This document shows positions 1-8,392 of a DNA stretch of 35,481 nt, one piece after another. The first letter of the stretch is position 1. Every line of letters begins with the position of its first letter. The DNA comes from an uncultured Clostridia bacterium. GTDB taxonomy: Bacteria > Bacillota > Clostridia > TANB77 > CAG-508. The notes beneath the pieces are model-generated. The model did no database searches. It had not been told where the DNA came from and saw only the letters and a program-made list of their open reading frames with translations. The translations under genes were made by a program, and so were the position numbers. Where the stretch lies: the NCBI GenBank assembly GCA_946401865.1, contig CAMIVO010000019.1, positions 1 through 35,481 on the forward strand. Reading direction: 5' to 3'.

Positions 1-2546
1 GTTTCCGTCAAAACCTACTTGGAAAACGTGTTGACTATTCAGGACGTTCAGTTATAGTTGTTGGACCAGAGTTAAAAATATATCAATGTGGTGTTCCAAA
101 AGAAATGGCTGTAGAATTATTTAAACCATTTGTAATGAAAGAACTTGTTGGAAGAGGAATAGCACACAATATTAAAAGCGCAAAACGTATGGTAGAAAGA
201 TTAAAACCAGAAGTATGGGGAATATTAGAAGAAGTTATTAAAGATCACCCAGTAATGTTAAACCGTGCACCAACACTACATAGACTTGGTATTCAAGCAT
301 TTGAACCAGTTTTAGTTGAGGGTAGAGCAATAAAACTTCATCCACTAGTATGTACAGCATTTAATGCCGACTTTGACGGAGACCAAATGGCTATACATTT
401 ACCATTATCTCCAGAAGCACAAGCAGAAGCTAGATATTTAATGCTTTCAACAAACAATTTATTAAAACCACAAGATGGTAAAACAGTTACAGTTCCAACT
501 ATAGATATGGTATTTGGTGGATACTATTTAACAATGATAGTTGAAGGTGAACTTGGAGAAGGAAAATACTTTAAAGATCCAGAAGAAGCTATAATGGCAT
601 ATGAAAATGGTGCTGTTGGAATGCATGCAAAAATATTTGTTAGAAGAACATTAGAATTTAATGGAGAAAAACAATCAAAAAGAATAGAAACAACAGTTGG
701 TAGAATTATATATAATGATGGAATTCCACAAGATTTAGGATATGTAAATAGAGAAGATCCAGAAGAAAAATTCCAATATGAAATTAATTTTGCAGTTAAT
801 AAGAAAAAATTAGGAGACTTAATTAATAGATGTATTAGTATACATGGACTTTCAATTTCTGCAGAAGTACTTGATAATATCAAAGAAAAAGGATTTAAAT
901 ATTCTACAAAATCTGGACTTACATATTCTATGGAAGATGTTAAAGTGCCAAAAGAAAAGAAAGATATTCTTGCTAAAGCAGAAGAAGATGTTGCTCAAGT
1001 TAGAAAACAATATAGGAGAGGTTTAATTACAGAAGACGAAAGATTTAAGTCAGTTGTTAATATTTGGAATAATGCAACAGTTGATGTTGGTAAAGCTTTA
1101 GAAGCAAGATTAGATCCTTTAAATCCAATTAACTTAATGGTTGAATCAGGAGCAAGAGGTAATATAAACCAATTAAGACAAGCTGCAGGTATGAGAGGAC
1201 TTATGGCTGGTACAACAGGTAAAGTTATCGAAATACCAATTAAAGCATCATTTGCAGAAGGACTAGATGCATTAGAGTACTTTATATCTTCTCACCAAGC
1301 TCGTAAAGGTCTTGCAGATACAGCTTTAAGAACAGCAGACTCTGGATACTTAACAAGAAGATTAGTAGATGTTGCTCAAGAAATAATTGTAAGAGAACCA
1401 GATTGTGGATCTAATGAAGGACTAATAGTATATGACATTAAAGATGGAAATCAATTAATAGAGCCAATTCAAGAAAGACTACTTGGAAGATATCCTGTAA
1501 GAGACATTATTGATCCAAATACAAACAAAGTAATAGTTGATACAGAAACAATGATTACAGATAAATTAGCAGATAAAATTGTTGAAGCAGGAATAGATAA
1601 AGTAGAAGTACGTTCTGTTCTTGGATGTCATTCTAAACATGGTGTATGTCAAAAATGCTATGGAATGAGTTTGGCAAGACATAATAAAGTTGAAATCGGA
1701 GAAACAATAGGAATAGTTGCTGCTCAATCAATAGGTGAACCAGGAACACAGCTTACAATGAATACAAAACATGCCGGTGGTGCTATAGGAACAGATATAA
1801 CTCAAGGTTTACCAAGAGTTGAAGAATTGTTCGAAGCTCGTAAACCTAAGGGATTAGCTGTTATGACAGAAATCGCAGGTAAAGTAAAAATAAAAGAAAC
1901 TAAAAAGAAAAAAGAAGTTATAGTAACAAACAAAACAGAATCAAAATCTTATACAATTCCATATGGACCTAAAATGAAAGTTAAAGATGGAGATATGGTA
2001 GAACCAGGAGATGCTTTAATTGAAGGATCATTAAATCCAGCAGATATACTTGCAATTAAAGGACCAGAAGGAGTATTTGAATATTTAACAACAGAAGTTC
2101 AAAAAGTTTATAGAAACCAAGGTGTTGATATAAATGATAAACATATTGAATTAATTGCAAGACAAATGCTTAAAAAGGTAAGAATAGAAGACAATGGAGA
2201 TACAGACATGTTCCCAGGAACTCTAGTAGATATGTACGAATTTGCAGACAAAAATGCACAAATAGAAGCACAAGGATTAAGACCTGCAAAAGGAAAACGT
2301 ATTTTACTTGGAATTACAAAGGCTTCTCTTGCAACAGATAGTTTCTTATCTGCAGCTTCTTTCCAAGAAACAACAAGAGTATTAACAGAAGCAGCAATAA
2401 AAGGAAAAGAAGATGAATTGGTTGGACTTAAAGAAAATGTTATTATAGGTAAATTAATTCCAGCAGGAACAGGTATGAAAAAATACCAAGATATAACTAT
2501 TAAAGTTAATAAAGAAGTAGAAGATAAAGAAGATACAAACGAATAA
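1..2546 (+). CDS. rpoC: DNA-directed RNA polymerase subunit beta' (3' part)
   Basis: This is the C-terminal part of RNA polymerase beta', the catalytic clamp subunit. The 5' end lies outside the window; the frame is open from base 3, so the first ATG at 105 is internal. The NADFDGDQM motif, whose three aspartates bind the catalytic magnesium, is encoded at about 362-388. The bridge-helix/trigger-loop region is recognisable further on (for example [10 protein letters not shown] and SYLTRRLVD-like stretches). The cysteines in [10 protein letters not shown] and [12 protein letters not shown] form the usual beta' C-terminal zinc site. The end matches a normal beta' C-terminus, with an acidic tail [10 protein letters not shown]. 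rpoB would be expected just upstream. A strong hairpin follows the stop. Confidence 0.98.
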   Translation, partial: FRQNLLGKRVDYSGRSVIVVGPELKIYQCGVPKEMAVELFKPFVMKELVGRGIAHNIKSAKRMVERLKPEVWGILEEVIKDHPVMLNRAPTLHRLGIQAFEPVLVEGRAIKLHPLVCTAFNADFDGDQMAIHLPLSPEAQAEARYLMLSTNNLLKPQDGKTVTVPTIDMVFGGYYLTMIVEGELGEGKYFKDPEEAIMAYENGAVGMHAKIFVRRTLEFNGEKQSKRIETTVGRIIYNDGIPQDLGYVNREDPEEKFQYEINFAVNKKKLGDLINRCISIHGLSISAEVLDNIKEKGFKYSTKSGLTYSMEDVKVPKEKKDILAKAEEDVAQVRKQYRRGLITEDERFKSVVNIWNNATVDVGKALEARLDPLNPINLMVESGARGNINQLRQAAGMRGLMAGTTGKVIEIPIKASFAEGLDALEYFISSHQARKGLADTALRTADSGYLTRRLVDVAQEIIVREPDCGSNEGLIVYDIKDGNQLIEPIQERLLGRYPVRDIIDPNTNKVIVDTETMITDKLADKIVEAGIDKVEVRSVLGCHSKHGVCQKCYGMSLARHNKVEIGETIGIVAAQSIGEPGTQLTMNTKHAGGAIGTDITQGLPRVEELFEARKPKGLAVMTEIAGKVKIKETKKKKEVIVTNKTESKSYTIPYGPKMKVKDGDMVEPGDALIEGSLNPADILAIKGPEGVFEYLTTEVQKVYRNQGVDINDKHIELIARQMLKKVRIEDNGDTDMFPGTLVDMYEFADKNAQIEAQGLRPAKGKRILLGITKASLATDSFLSAASFQETTRVLTEAAIKGKEDELVGLKENVIIGKLIPAGTGMKKYQDITIKVNKEVEDKEDTNE

Positions 2547-2555
2547 AATTTAAAA

Positions 2556-2615
2556 TAGCCAACGAAAACAAATTATATATTAATTTAATTTGTTTCGTTG
2601 GCTAAAGTTGTTTTT
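2556..2615 (+). terminator. rpoC terminator hairpin
   Basis: Arms 2556-2575 and 2586-2604 are reverse complements over about 19 bp with one bulged base (TAGCCAACG pairs with CGTTGGCTA). A short TTTTT run follows at 2611-2615. The T run sits just before the next gene's ribosome binding site (AGAGGAG at 2616-2622), so some read-through into 2629 is possible. Confidence 0.75.
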
Positions 2616-2628
2616 AGAGGAGAAAAAG

Positions 2629-3333
2629 ATGGAAGTTTCAAATAATATAGCAATGAATACATATATGAATATAAGAAAAGAAATTCGAAAAATTATAAGT
2701 GAAATACTTAAAAACTCATCTAAAGAAAATCAAGATATAGGTAAAAAATTTATAATACCTAAAGAATTTAAAATACCAGAATATTCAGTACAAATAGAAA
2801 CCTATAAAAGCATACCAGAAAATCAAACTGTATATATATATATTTTTGAAAAAACTCAATCTGCTGAATATCCTGAAGGTGAGGAATGTTTTGAAAAAAG
2901 AAAAATTATTATTAGTACTGATGAAATAGATGAGGATATAATAAAAAGTCAGGGTATTTATACATCTTTAGAAAGTGACGAAAGAAAAAACTATATTATT
3001 TTTTCGATTTATCCAAATTCAGGACAACGTAAAATTAAAGCAGTATGTGTTTATCAATCAAATAATAATGGCGAACCACAAATAATTAGAGAAACACTTT
3101 TTATTAGAAGAGAAAATATAAATGGCAAACCTATACATTATACAATACATAATCCAGATTCATATTCATGTCAATACAGCATTAAAAGCAAAAAGAAGCT
3201 TTTAAGTATTGATAGTATTAAGGGTATTAGGGATAAAGGTAGATTACCACTTATTTTTCAAATAGCTTTTCAATTAATGAAAGAAGAGCAAATACAAGGT
3301 GATAATGGTATAGAGATTGAAAATAAATTATGA
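2629..3333 (+). CDS. Hypothetical protein, 234 aa
   Basis: I do not recognise this protein. The ATG at 2629 is preferred to the upstream TTG at 2590 because AGAGGAG (2616-2622) is correctly spaced before it and because 2590 lies inside the rpoC terminator stem. The protein is hydrophilic, lysine- and isoleucine-rich, and has no signal peptide or membrane segment, so it is probably cytoplasmic. It alternates short beta-like stretches (QTVYIYIFEK, KRKIIIS-type) with charged loops and has two cysteines. It sits alone between rpoC and the subtilase, with no separate promoter that I can see. Coding status is supported by length, codon use and the ribosome binding site. Confidence 0.75.
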   Translation: MEVSNNIAMNTYMNIRKEIRKIISEILKNSSKENQDIGKKFIIPKEFKIPEYSVQIETYKSIPENQTVYIYIFEKTQSAEYPEGEECFEKRKIIISTDEIDEDIIKSQGIYTSLESDERKNYIIFSIYPNSGQRKIKAVCVYQSNNNGEPQIIRETLFIRRENINGKPIHYTIHNPDSYSCQYSIKSKKKLLSIDSIKGIRDKGRLPLIFQIAFQLMKEEQIQGDNGIEIENKL

Positions 3334-3383
3334 TAATAATACAGTATAAGGTTAAGGAAAATTTGCTTCTTTATATTTTTACA

Positions 3384-3419
3384 TTGAAAATTTACAATTT
3401 ATATGATAATATAAATTGT
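3384..3419 (+). promoter_or_regulatory. Promoter with overlapping palindromic operator
   Basis: A TTGAAA (3384-3389) lies 17 bp before TGA-TAATAT (-10 at 3407-3412), a moderate sigma-A match. A perfect 10-bp inverted repeat, ACAATTTATA (3394-3403) and TATAAATTGT (3410-3419), straddles the -10. This is the expected placement of a repressor operator. It lies about 35-60 bp upstream of the protease start. Confidence 0.5.
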
Positions 3420-3454
3420 GTTAGAAAAGATATTTGAAAGGAAACATAAATCAA

Positions 3455-5551
3455 ATGAAAACAATACTCACAAAATTAATAGTAATAACTATTACTATTA
3501 GCATAATTTTATCATTAATAAGCGGAATTATTATATCAATTAATATTGTTGCAAAACAAAACAAAGAACAAAAATGGGCAGAGAGCAACAAAATAAAAAT
3601 AGGGAACGAAGAAATTCTATATGTGGATTTAACCACAAAAACAGAGAATTATAATAAAATTAATAATCAAAACAATGAAACTGAAAATCAAAATAACAGT
3701 AAAAAAACAGAAGCTGTAAATATAGAAAATCAAAAAACATCAGAAATTGAGAAAGAGCGAAAAATAACCAAAGAAGATATAGAATATAAAAAAGAAGAAA
3801 TTAATAACAATAAAGAAATAAAAACTACGGAACAAAAAAATGTAGAGACTGAAAAAGAACAACATAAAGATAGTGAGTTTTCAACAAAAAAAATATTAGT
3901 TAAATCATCAAATATAGATAAAATAAATAGTGCAAAAAATATAGAGTCAATAGTTAAAATTTCAGAGGATATGTATTCTATTCATTATTCAAGTCAGGAA
4001 AGCACTGAATTAGGGTATAATGAGTTAACAAAAGATAAGGCTATAGAAAGTGTAGTAAAAGATTATAAAGTTTCAGCATTAGAAAATGATATAGATATTG
4101 AAGCATTAAATGTGCCTGAAAATAAACAGGCCTGGGGAATTTTCGATACTGGACTTGTAAATCTAAAAGCAAAAAATGAAAACAATAAGAATGCTTCTCA
4201 AATAAAAGTTGCAGTTCTAGATTCTGGAGTAAGAGCAACACATGAGGTATTTAAAAATATAGATACAGCAGATAGGTTAGATTTAGCAAATGCATATAAT
4301 TATGTAGAAAAAAATACGGATATAGAAGATACATATGGACATGGAACAATGGTATCTGGCATTATTGCAGAGGGAACTTCAAATAATGTAAAAATTGTAC
4401 CAATTAAAACTTTAAATAATGAAGGTAATGGAACTTTTATAACTGTTTTAGAGGCAATGGCAAGTATATCAAATAAAGTTGATGTTATTAACTTAAGTTT
4501 AGGAATGAGTGAAAAGGAAATAAATGAAACAACAAAAACATATTGCGAAGAATTTTTTAAAGCATTTTATGATTTGGGGATTCCTGTAGTTTGTGCATCT
4601 GGAAATAAAGGTGAAGAAGATATTTATTATCCAGCAAGTAGTAAATATACAATTGCAGTTGGGGCAACTACTATTAATAAAGAAATTGCTTCATTTTCAA
4701 ATTATGGTAATTCACTTGATTTTGTAGCTCCAGGAGAAGCATTAATTTTACCTTATCCTACAACAGATACTTATTATACTGAAGAGGGTAGTGTTCACAG
4801 GGTTAATAATAAAGGAACCTCATTTGCTACGCCTTTTGTAACATCTGCTATAGCAATGATAAAATCAGAAAATAAACAATATACATTTGAACAAATAAAA
4901 AATAATTTGATAGAAAATACTGAAGACTTAGGAGTACAAGGTAAAGATAAGTATTATGGATATGGATTATTAAATTTAAATACAAATATGTTTAATAAAC
5001 CGGTAATAGTATCATCTGAAGTAGTGGATATTGATGAACAATCAATTTCAATAACAATGAACGCGGTTTGCGGAAATAAAATAACTAATTGGTCATATTC
5101 AAATACAGATACAAAACCAAATGAATGGAGAGCTTATAAAAATGGATCTACAAATGTATTTGCAAAATTAACTACACTTAATAATAAAGACTGCTATATA
5201 TGGTTTAAAGATGAAAAAGGCAATGTAACAGGACAAAAAGTCTATACTGCTAAAATTAATAATAAAACTGAAACAGATAGTATGTATGGAGATATAAACC
5301 TAAACAAAATAATTGATTCCGGTGATATTCTTAAGTTACAAAGACATATAGCAGTAGAACAGAACAAATCCCTATTACAAAGTCATTCCAATTGGATGCT
5401 AACTCCTGAATTAATAAAAATGGGGGATTTAAATAGAAATAATAAAATTGATATAGGAGATATTTTAAAAATAAGAAGATATATTACAACACAACAAAGT
5501 GAGAAAATAAAAGAAAAACACCCAGATTGGGCTATACTTATTTCAAAATAA
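3455..5551 (+). CDS. S8 subtilisin-like serine protease with C-terminal dockerin-like repeats
   Basis: This is a secreted or membrane-anchored subtilase. The ATG at 3455 follows AAAGGA (3437-3442); a TTG at 3434 is an alternative. The N-terminus has one long hydrophobic segment (about residues 5-33), then about 100 residues rich in N/K/E, then a possible inhibitor propeptide. The S8 triad is visible: Asp256 in VAVLDSGV, His296 in YGHGTMVSG and Ser456 in KGTSFATPF, with the oxyanion Asn384 in CASGNKG. The last ~90 residues hold two repeats beginning GDINLNKIIDSGDILKLQR and GDLNRNNKIDIGDILKIRR, matching the duplicated calcium-binding-like motif of type I dockerins. Dockerins normally bind cohesins on a scaffold; no cohesin gene is in the window. 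It is followed by its own terminator. Confidence 0.9.
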   Translation: MKTILTKLIVITITISIILSLISGIIISINIVAKQNKEQKWAESNKIKIGNEEILYVDLTTKTENYNKINNQNNETENQNNSKKTEAVNIENQKTSEIEKERKITKEDIEYKKEEINNNKEIKTTEQKNVETEKEQHKDSEFSTKKILVKSSNIDKINSAKNIESIVKISEDMYSIHYSSQESTELGYNELTKDKAIESVVKDYKVSALENDIDIEALNVPENKQAWGIFDTGLVNLKAKNENNKNASQIKVAVLDSGVRATHEVFKNIDTADRLDLANAYNYVEKNTDIEDTYGHGTMVSGIIAEGTSNNVKIVPIKTLNNEGNGTFITVLEAMASISNKVDVINLSLGMSEKEINETTKTYCEEFFKAFYDLGIPVVCASGNKGEEDIYYPASSKYTIAVGATTINKEIASFSNYGNSLDFVAPGEALILPYPTTDTYYTEEGSVHRVNNKGTSFATPFVTSAIAMIKSENKQYTFEQIKNNLIENTEDLGVQGKDKYYGYGLLNLNTNMFNKPVIVSSEVVDIDEQSISITMNAVCGNKITNWSYSNTDTKPNEWRAYKNGSTNVFAKLTTLNNKDCYIWFKDEKGNVTGQKVYTAKINNKTETDSMYGDINLNKIIDSGDILKLQRHIAVEQNKSLLQSHSNWMLTPELIKMGDLNRNNKIDIGDILKIRRYITTQQSEKIKEKHPDWAILISK

Positions 5552-5591
5552 GACCGAGTATTTTTTAAAATTAGGCTCGGGCCTTTTTTTT
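5552..5591 (+). terminator. Intrinsic terminator after the protease
   Basis: GACCGAG (5552-5558) pairs with CTCGGGC (5576-5582) with one mismatch, followed directly by an eight-T run (5584-5591). Confidence 0.75.
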
Positions 5592-5606
5592 GGGCTCATG
5601 TCCTTT

Positions 5607-5635
5607 TTGACAAAATAAAAAAAAAGATATATAAT
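5607..5635 (+). promoter_or_regulatory. Consensus sigma-A promoter
   Basis: TTGACA (5607-5612), a 17-bp spacer and TATAAT (5630-5635) are a perfect match to the vegetative consensus. It drives the PLP-enzyme gene at 5697. Confidence 0.85.
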
Positions 5636-5696
5636 TTTATAGAAAACATAGAAGAGAAGGGAGAAATAGCCATTTTTAAAAGCTATAATATAAAAA

Positions 5697-6950
5697 ATGT
5701 ATAAAGAATTTGGAATAAGTGAAAAATTAGAAAATCTTTCAATAGAAGTTGAAAAAGAAATAAAAGAGCAATTTGAAAAGATTGATAAAATATGTGAAAT
5801 AAACTCAATTAAAGTATTAAAAGCAATGCAAGAAAGCAATCTATCTGGATCACATTTAAATACATCAACAGGTTATGGAATAGATGAACCAGGAAGAGAT
5901 AAAATTGAAGAAATATATAGTAAAATATTTAAATCAGAAGATGCATTAGTTCGTTCTCAATTAATTTCTGGTTCACATGCTTTAGCTGTAACTTTACAAG
6001 GATTATTGCGACCAGGAGACACAATGCTTAGTATAACAGGACTTCCTTATGATACACTTCAAACTGTAATAGGAATAGGAGAAAATCCATCACCAAGTTC
6101 TTTAAAAGCGTTTAACATAGGTTATGAGCAAATTGATTTAGTTAATAATGAATTTGATACTCAAAAAATAATTGAGAGGTTATCAAAAAAAGATATAAAA
6201 TTAGTTGAAATTCAAAGATCACTTGGATATTCAACAAGAAAAAGTTTAACTATTGATAAGGTTGAAAACATCATAAAAGAAATACGAAAAGTAAATAGTG
6301 AAGTAATTATAATGGTAGACAACTGCTATTGTGAATTTGTTGCAGATAAAGAGCCAATTGAAGTTGGAGCAGATATTGCAGTTGGATCATTAATAAAAAA
6401 TTTAGGAGCTGGAATTGCAACAAGTGGAGCATATGTAGTTGGAAAAGAAAAATTGATTGCTTTAGTTGCAGATAGACTAACAGGACTTGGAAAAGAAATA
6501 GGACCATCAATGAATCAAAATACTAATTATTTAAAAGGTTTATTTTTTGCACCAGAAGTAGTTGCAAGTGCAGTAAAAACAGCAGTATTTGCAAGTAGAA
6601 TGTTAGAAAAGTTAGGATATAATACAACTCCAAAATATAATGAACCAAGAGCAGATATAGTACAAAGTATAATATTTAATGATAAAGAAAAATTAATAAA
6701 ATATTGTCAAGGAATCCAATCAGGTTGCCCAATAGATAGCTATGTAACACCAATTCCAAGTCCAATGGCAGGATATGAAGATGAAGTAATAATGGCTGCA
6801 GGTACATTTGTAGATGGTGCTACAATTGAGCTTAGTTGTGATGGACCAATTCGCCCACCATATATAGCATATATGCAGGGAAGTTTGTCATATTATTATG
6901 GCAAAATCGGAGTTTTAAAGGCAATTGTCTCATTTGGTGACGGGGAATAA
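5697..6950 (+). CDS. Aluminium-resistance / methionine gamma-lyase-like PLP enzyme
   Basis: The 417-aa protein belongs to the YnbB-like family annotated as aluminium resistance or methionine gamma-lyase family (fold type I, Cys/Met metabolism superfamily). The PLP-binding lysine is probably Lys234 in VGSLIKNLGAG; the glycine-rich region SGSHALAVTLQGLLRPGD and the Asp in VDNCYCE fit the cofactor pocket. The true substrate of the family is uncertain. The ATG at 5697 is forced by an in-frame TAA at 5691. The only good Shine-Dalgarno (GAAGGGAG at 5656-5663) lies about 33 bases upstream, with a small hairpin between. The last residues, IVSFGDGE plus stop, are encoded by an inserted GGTGACGGGGA hairpin repeat, so the native C-terminus appears to have been replaced. 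Confidence 0.85.
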   Translation: MYKEFGISEKLENLSIEVEKEIKEQFEKIDKICEINSIKVLKAMQESNLSGSHLNTSTGYGIDEPGRDKIEEIYSKIFKSEDALVRSQLISGSHALAVTLQGLLRPGDTMLSITGLPYDTLQTVIGIGENPSPSSLKAFNIGYEQIDLVNNEFDTQKIIERLSKKDIKLVEIQRSLGYSTRKSLTIDKVENIIKEIRKVNSEVIIMVDNCYCEFVADKEPIEVGADIAVGSLIKNLGAGIATSGAYVVGKEKLIALVADRLTGLGKEIGPSMNQNTNYLKGLFFAPEVVASAVKTAVFASRMLEKLGYNTTPKYNEPRADIVQSIIFNDKEKLIKYCQGIQSGCPIDSYVTPIPSPMAGYEDEVIMAAGTFVDGATIELSCDGPIRPPYIAYMQGSLSYYYGKIGVLKAIVSFGDGE

Positions 6951-6963
6951 ATGAGACATTTTT
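6927..6963 (+). repeat. REP-like hairpin repeat, copy A (also terminator)
   Basis: GTCTCATTT (6927-6935) and AAATGAGAC (6949-6957) form a perfect 9-bp stem around the core GGTGACGGGGAAT, with T-rich sequence after it. It overlaps the end of the upstream gene and supplies its TAA (6948-6950). Confidence 0.8.
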
Positions 6964-6971
6964 CTTCGTCC

Positions 6972-7009
6972 GTCTTATTTGGTGACGGGGAATAATTAAG
7001 ACTTTTTTT
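6972..7009 (+). repeat. REP-like hairpin repeat, copy B (also terminator)
   Basis: GTCTTATTT (6972-6980), the core GGTGACGGGGAAT and AATTAAGAC (6994-7002) form an imperfect stem ending in a seven-T run. It has the same core and orientation as copy A, and the arms have co-varied from GTCTCA/TGAGAC to GTCTTA/TAAGAC. Confidence 0.8.
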
Positions 7010-7018
7010 CATAAACAC

Positions 7019-7047
7019 TAGAATTTTACATAAAATAGTGGTATAAT
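7019..7047 (+). promoter_or_regulatory. Extended -10 promoter of the RAYT gene
   Basis: TGG-TATAAT (-10 at 7042-7047) is an extended -10 with a poor -35 (TAGAAT). AAAGGAG (7071-7077) is correctly placed before the TTG start at 7084. Confidence 0.55.
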
Positions 7048-7177
7048 GCTTTGTATAAAACTTAATTTAGAAAGGAGTATTAATTGCCAAGATTACCAAG
7101 AGAATATAGTGATTCGAAGGTTTATCATATTATCATCAAAGGGATAGATGACGGTGATATTTTTTATGATAATGAAG

Positions 7178-7202
7178 ATAAACAGGTATTTAAAGAAAAA
7201 AT
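7178..7202 (+). repeat. 25-bp target-site duplication, left copy
   Basis: The 25 bases starting ATAAACAGGTATTTAAAG are identical to 8368-8392 and abut the left IS end (TGTAGTG). Confidence 0.9.
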
Positions 7203-7247
7203 TGTAGTGTTACAATTGATGTGAAACAAAATATATAATAATTGAAT

Positions 7248-7314
7248 AAGTGATTTAAATCATATATAATTGAGTTGCGAAACAAAAATTATATAAAGGA
7301 GATTTAAATCACTT
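7248..7314 (+). repeat. Internal inverted repeat upstream of the transposase start
   Basis: A perfect 13-bp inverted repeat, AAGTGATTTAAAT (7248-7260) and ATTTAAATCACTT (7302-7314), encloses the Shine-Dalgarno AAGGAG (7296-7301) and ends at the ATG. The loop also contains TTGCGAAACAAAA (7276-7288), a near copy of the terminal repeat. The hairpin would form in transcripts entering from outside and could shut off transposase translation. Confidence 0.6.
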
Positions 7315-8313
7315 ATGAATAATATTATATCAGAAAAAAATAAAAAAAGATACCTTCCACATGATATTAATACAAGAAAATATGCAGTAGAAATGTATAG
7401 AAATTGTGGAGATATAGATTATGTATGCCGTAAGTACCATATATCAAGGATTTCATTATGGAGATGGAATAAAAAATATGATGGTACAAAAGAGAGTCTA
7501 GAAGATAAAACGCATAAGCCCAATAGTAGACATCCAAATGCACATACAAATCAAGAAATTAGATGGATAAGAAATTATGTTAGAAGAAATCCAAGGATAA
7601 CATTGTGTGAATTATGGGCAAAATTAAAGAGAGAAAAAGGATATACAAGGACAATAACAGCATTATATAGAGTAATGAGAAGATTAGACATAAAATTCTA
7701 CAAAGGAATGAACATAAAGAATACATCAAAGAAAAAACACAATAAAAAATATGAAACACCAAAAAACATTGGAGAGAAAGGGCAAATGGATGTTAAATAT
7801 GTGCCAAATGAATGTAAGAGCAAGAATTTGCCAGAGGATAAAAAATTCTATCAATATACGTATGTAGATGAAGCAACGAGAGAAAGGTTTTTATATTGGT
7901 ATGAAGAACATACGCCAACAAATACGGTAGATTTTGTAAAGAGATTGATAGAATATTTAGGGTACAAACCAAAAGAAATACAGACAGATAATGGAACAGA
8001 ATTTACGTATAATCAAGCAAAGATCAAGAAAGTCCATCCACTAGAGAAACTATTGAAAGAGTTAGGGATAAAGCATCATAAAATACAGCCAAGAACACCA
8101 CAACATAATGGAAAAGTAGAAAGAAGTCATAGAAATGATAATGAGAGATTTTATAGTTATTTAAAATTTTATAGCATAGAAGACTTAAGAGAGCAAGGAA
8201 AAAGATATTTGAAAAGATCAAATAATATACCAATGGCAGTATTAAAATACTTAACACCAAAGGAGAAAAGAGCAGAGTTAGAAGGATTTGGAATGATTAA
8301 TTGTGCAATTTAA
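7315..8313 (+). CDS. DDE transposase of the insertion sequence
   Basis: This is a 332-aa rve-type integrase/transposase. Residues ~15-60 are a helix-turn-helix (YAVEMYRNCGDIDYVCRKY, then ISRISLWRW) and ~70-130 a second DNA-binding region. The catalytic DDE residues are visible: Asp in GQMDVKYV, Asp in QTDNGTEF and Glu in HNGKVERSHRND. These fit the IS481/IS1202-related group. The frame is intact and the element has clean ends and duplications, so it may still be active. The ATG follows AAGGAG at 7296-7301 with a long 13-nt spacer that holds one arm of a hairpin. The position inside another transposase gene means its transcription may be boosted by the RAYT promoter. Confidence 0.92.
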   Translation: MNNIISEKNKKRYLPHDINTRKYAVEMYRNCGDIDYVCRKYHISRISLWRWNKKYDGTKESLEDKTHKPNSRHPNAHTNQEIRWIRNYVRRNPRITLCELWAKLKREKGYTRTITALYRVMRRLDIKFYKGMNIKNTSKKKHNKKYETPKNIGEKGQMDVKYVPNECKSKNLPEDKKFYQYTYVDEATRERFLYWYEEHTPTNTVDFVKRLIEYLGYKPKEIQTDNGTEFTYNQAKIKKVHPLEKLLKELGIKHHKIQPRTPQHNGKVERSHRNDNERFYSYLKFYSIEDLREQGKRYLKRSNNIPMAVLKYLTPKEKRAELEGFGMINCAI

Positions 8314-8367
8314 TTATATTGATTAAATTTTTATACTTTTTTGTTTCACATCATTGACACATATACA

Positions 8368-8392
8368 ATAAACAGGTATTTAAAGAAAAAAT
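8368..8392 (+). repeat. 25-bp target-site duplication, right copy
   Basis: This is identical to 7178-7202 and directly follows the right IS end (TATACA). The RAYT reading frame resumes through it. Confidence 0.9.

Larger units (their letters stand above)
7203..8367 (+). mobile_element. 1165-bp insertion sequence, IS481/IS1202-like
   Basis: The element begins TGTA at 7203 and ends TACA at 8367. The terminal inverted repeats share TGATGTGAAACAAAA (7217-7231, complement near 8340-8354) plus the outer TGTA, with a divergent stretch between. It is flanked by a 25-bp direct repeat. Target duplications in IS481 elements are normally short, whereas about 24-29 bp is a known trait of the IS1202 group, so the latter is favoured on this point. 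One transposase gene fills the element. Confidence 0.88.

Noticed and set aside
524-883. Minus-strand 119-aa open frame inside rpoC
   Set aside because: It lies wholly within the conserved rpoC frame and has no independent support.
2590-2628. Upstream TTG start adding 13 residues to the 234-aa hypothetical protein
   Set aside because: The extension lies in the rpoC terminator stem, and the ribosome binding site is inside it, correctly spaced for the ATG at 2629.
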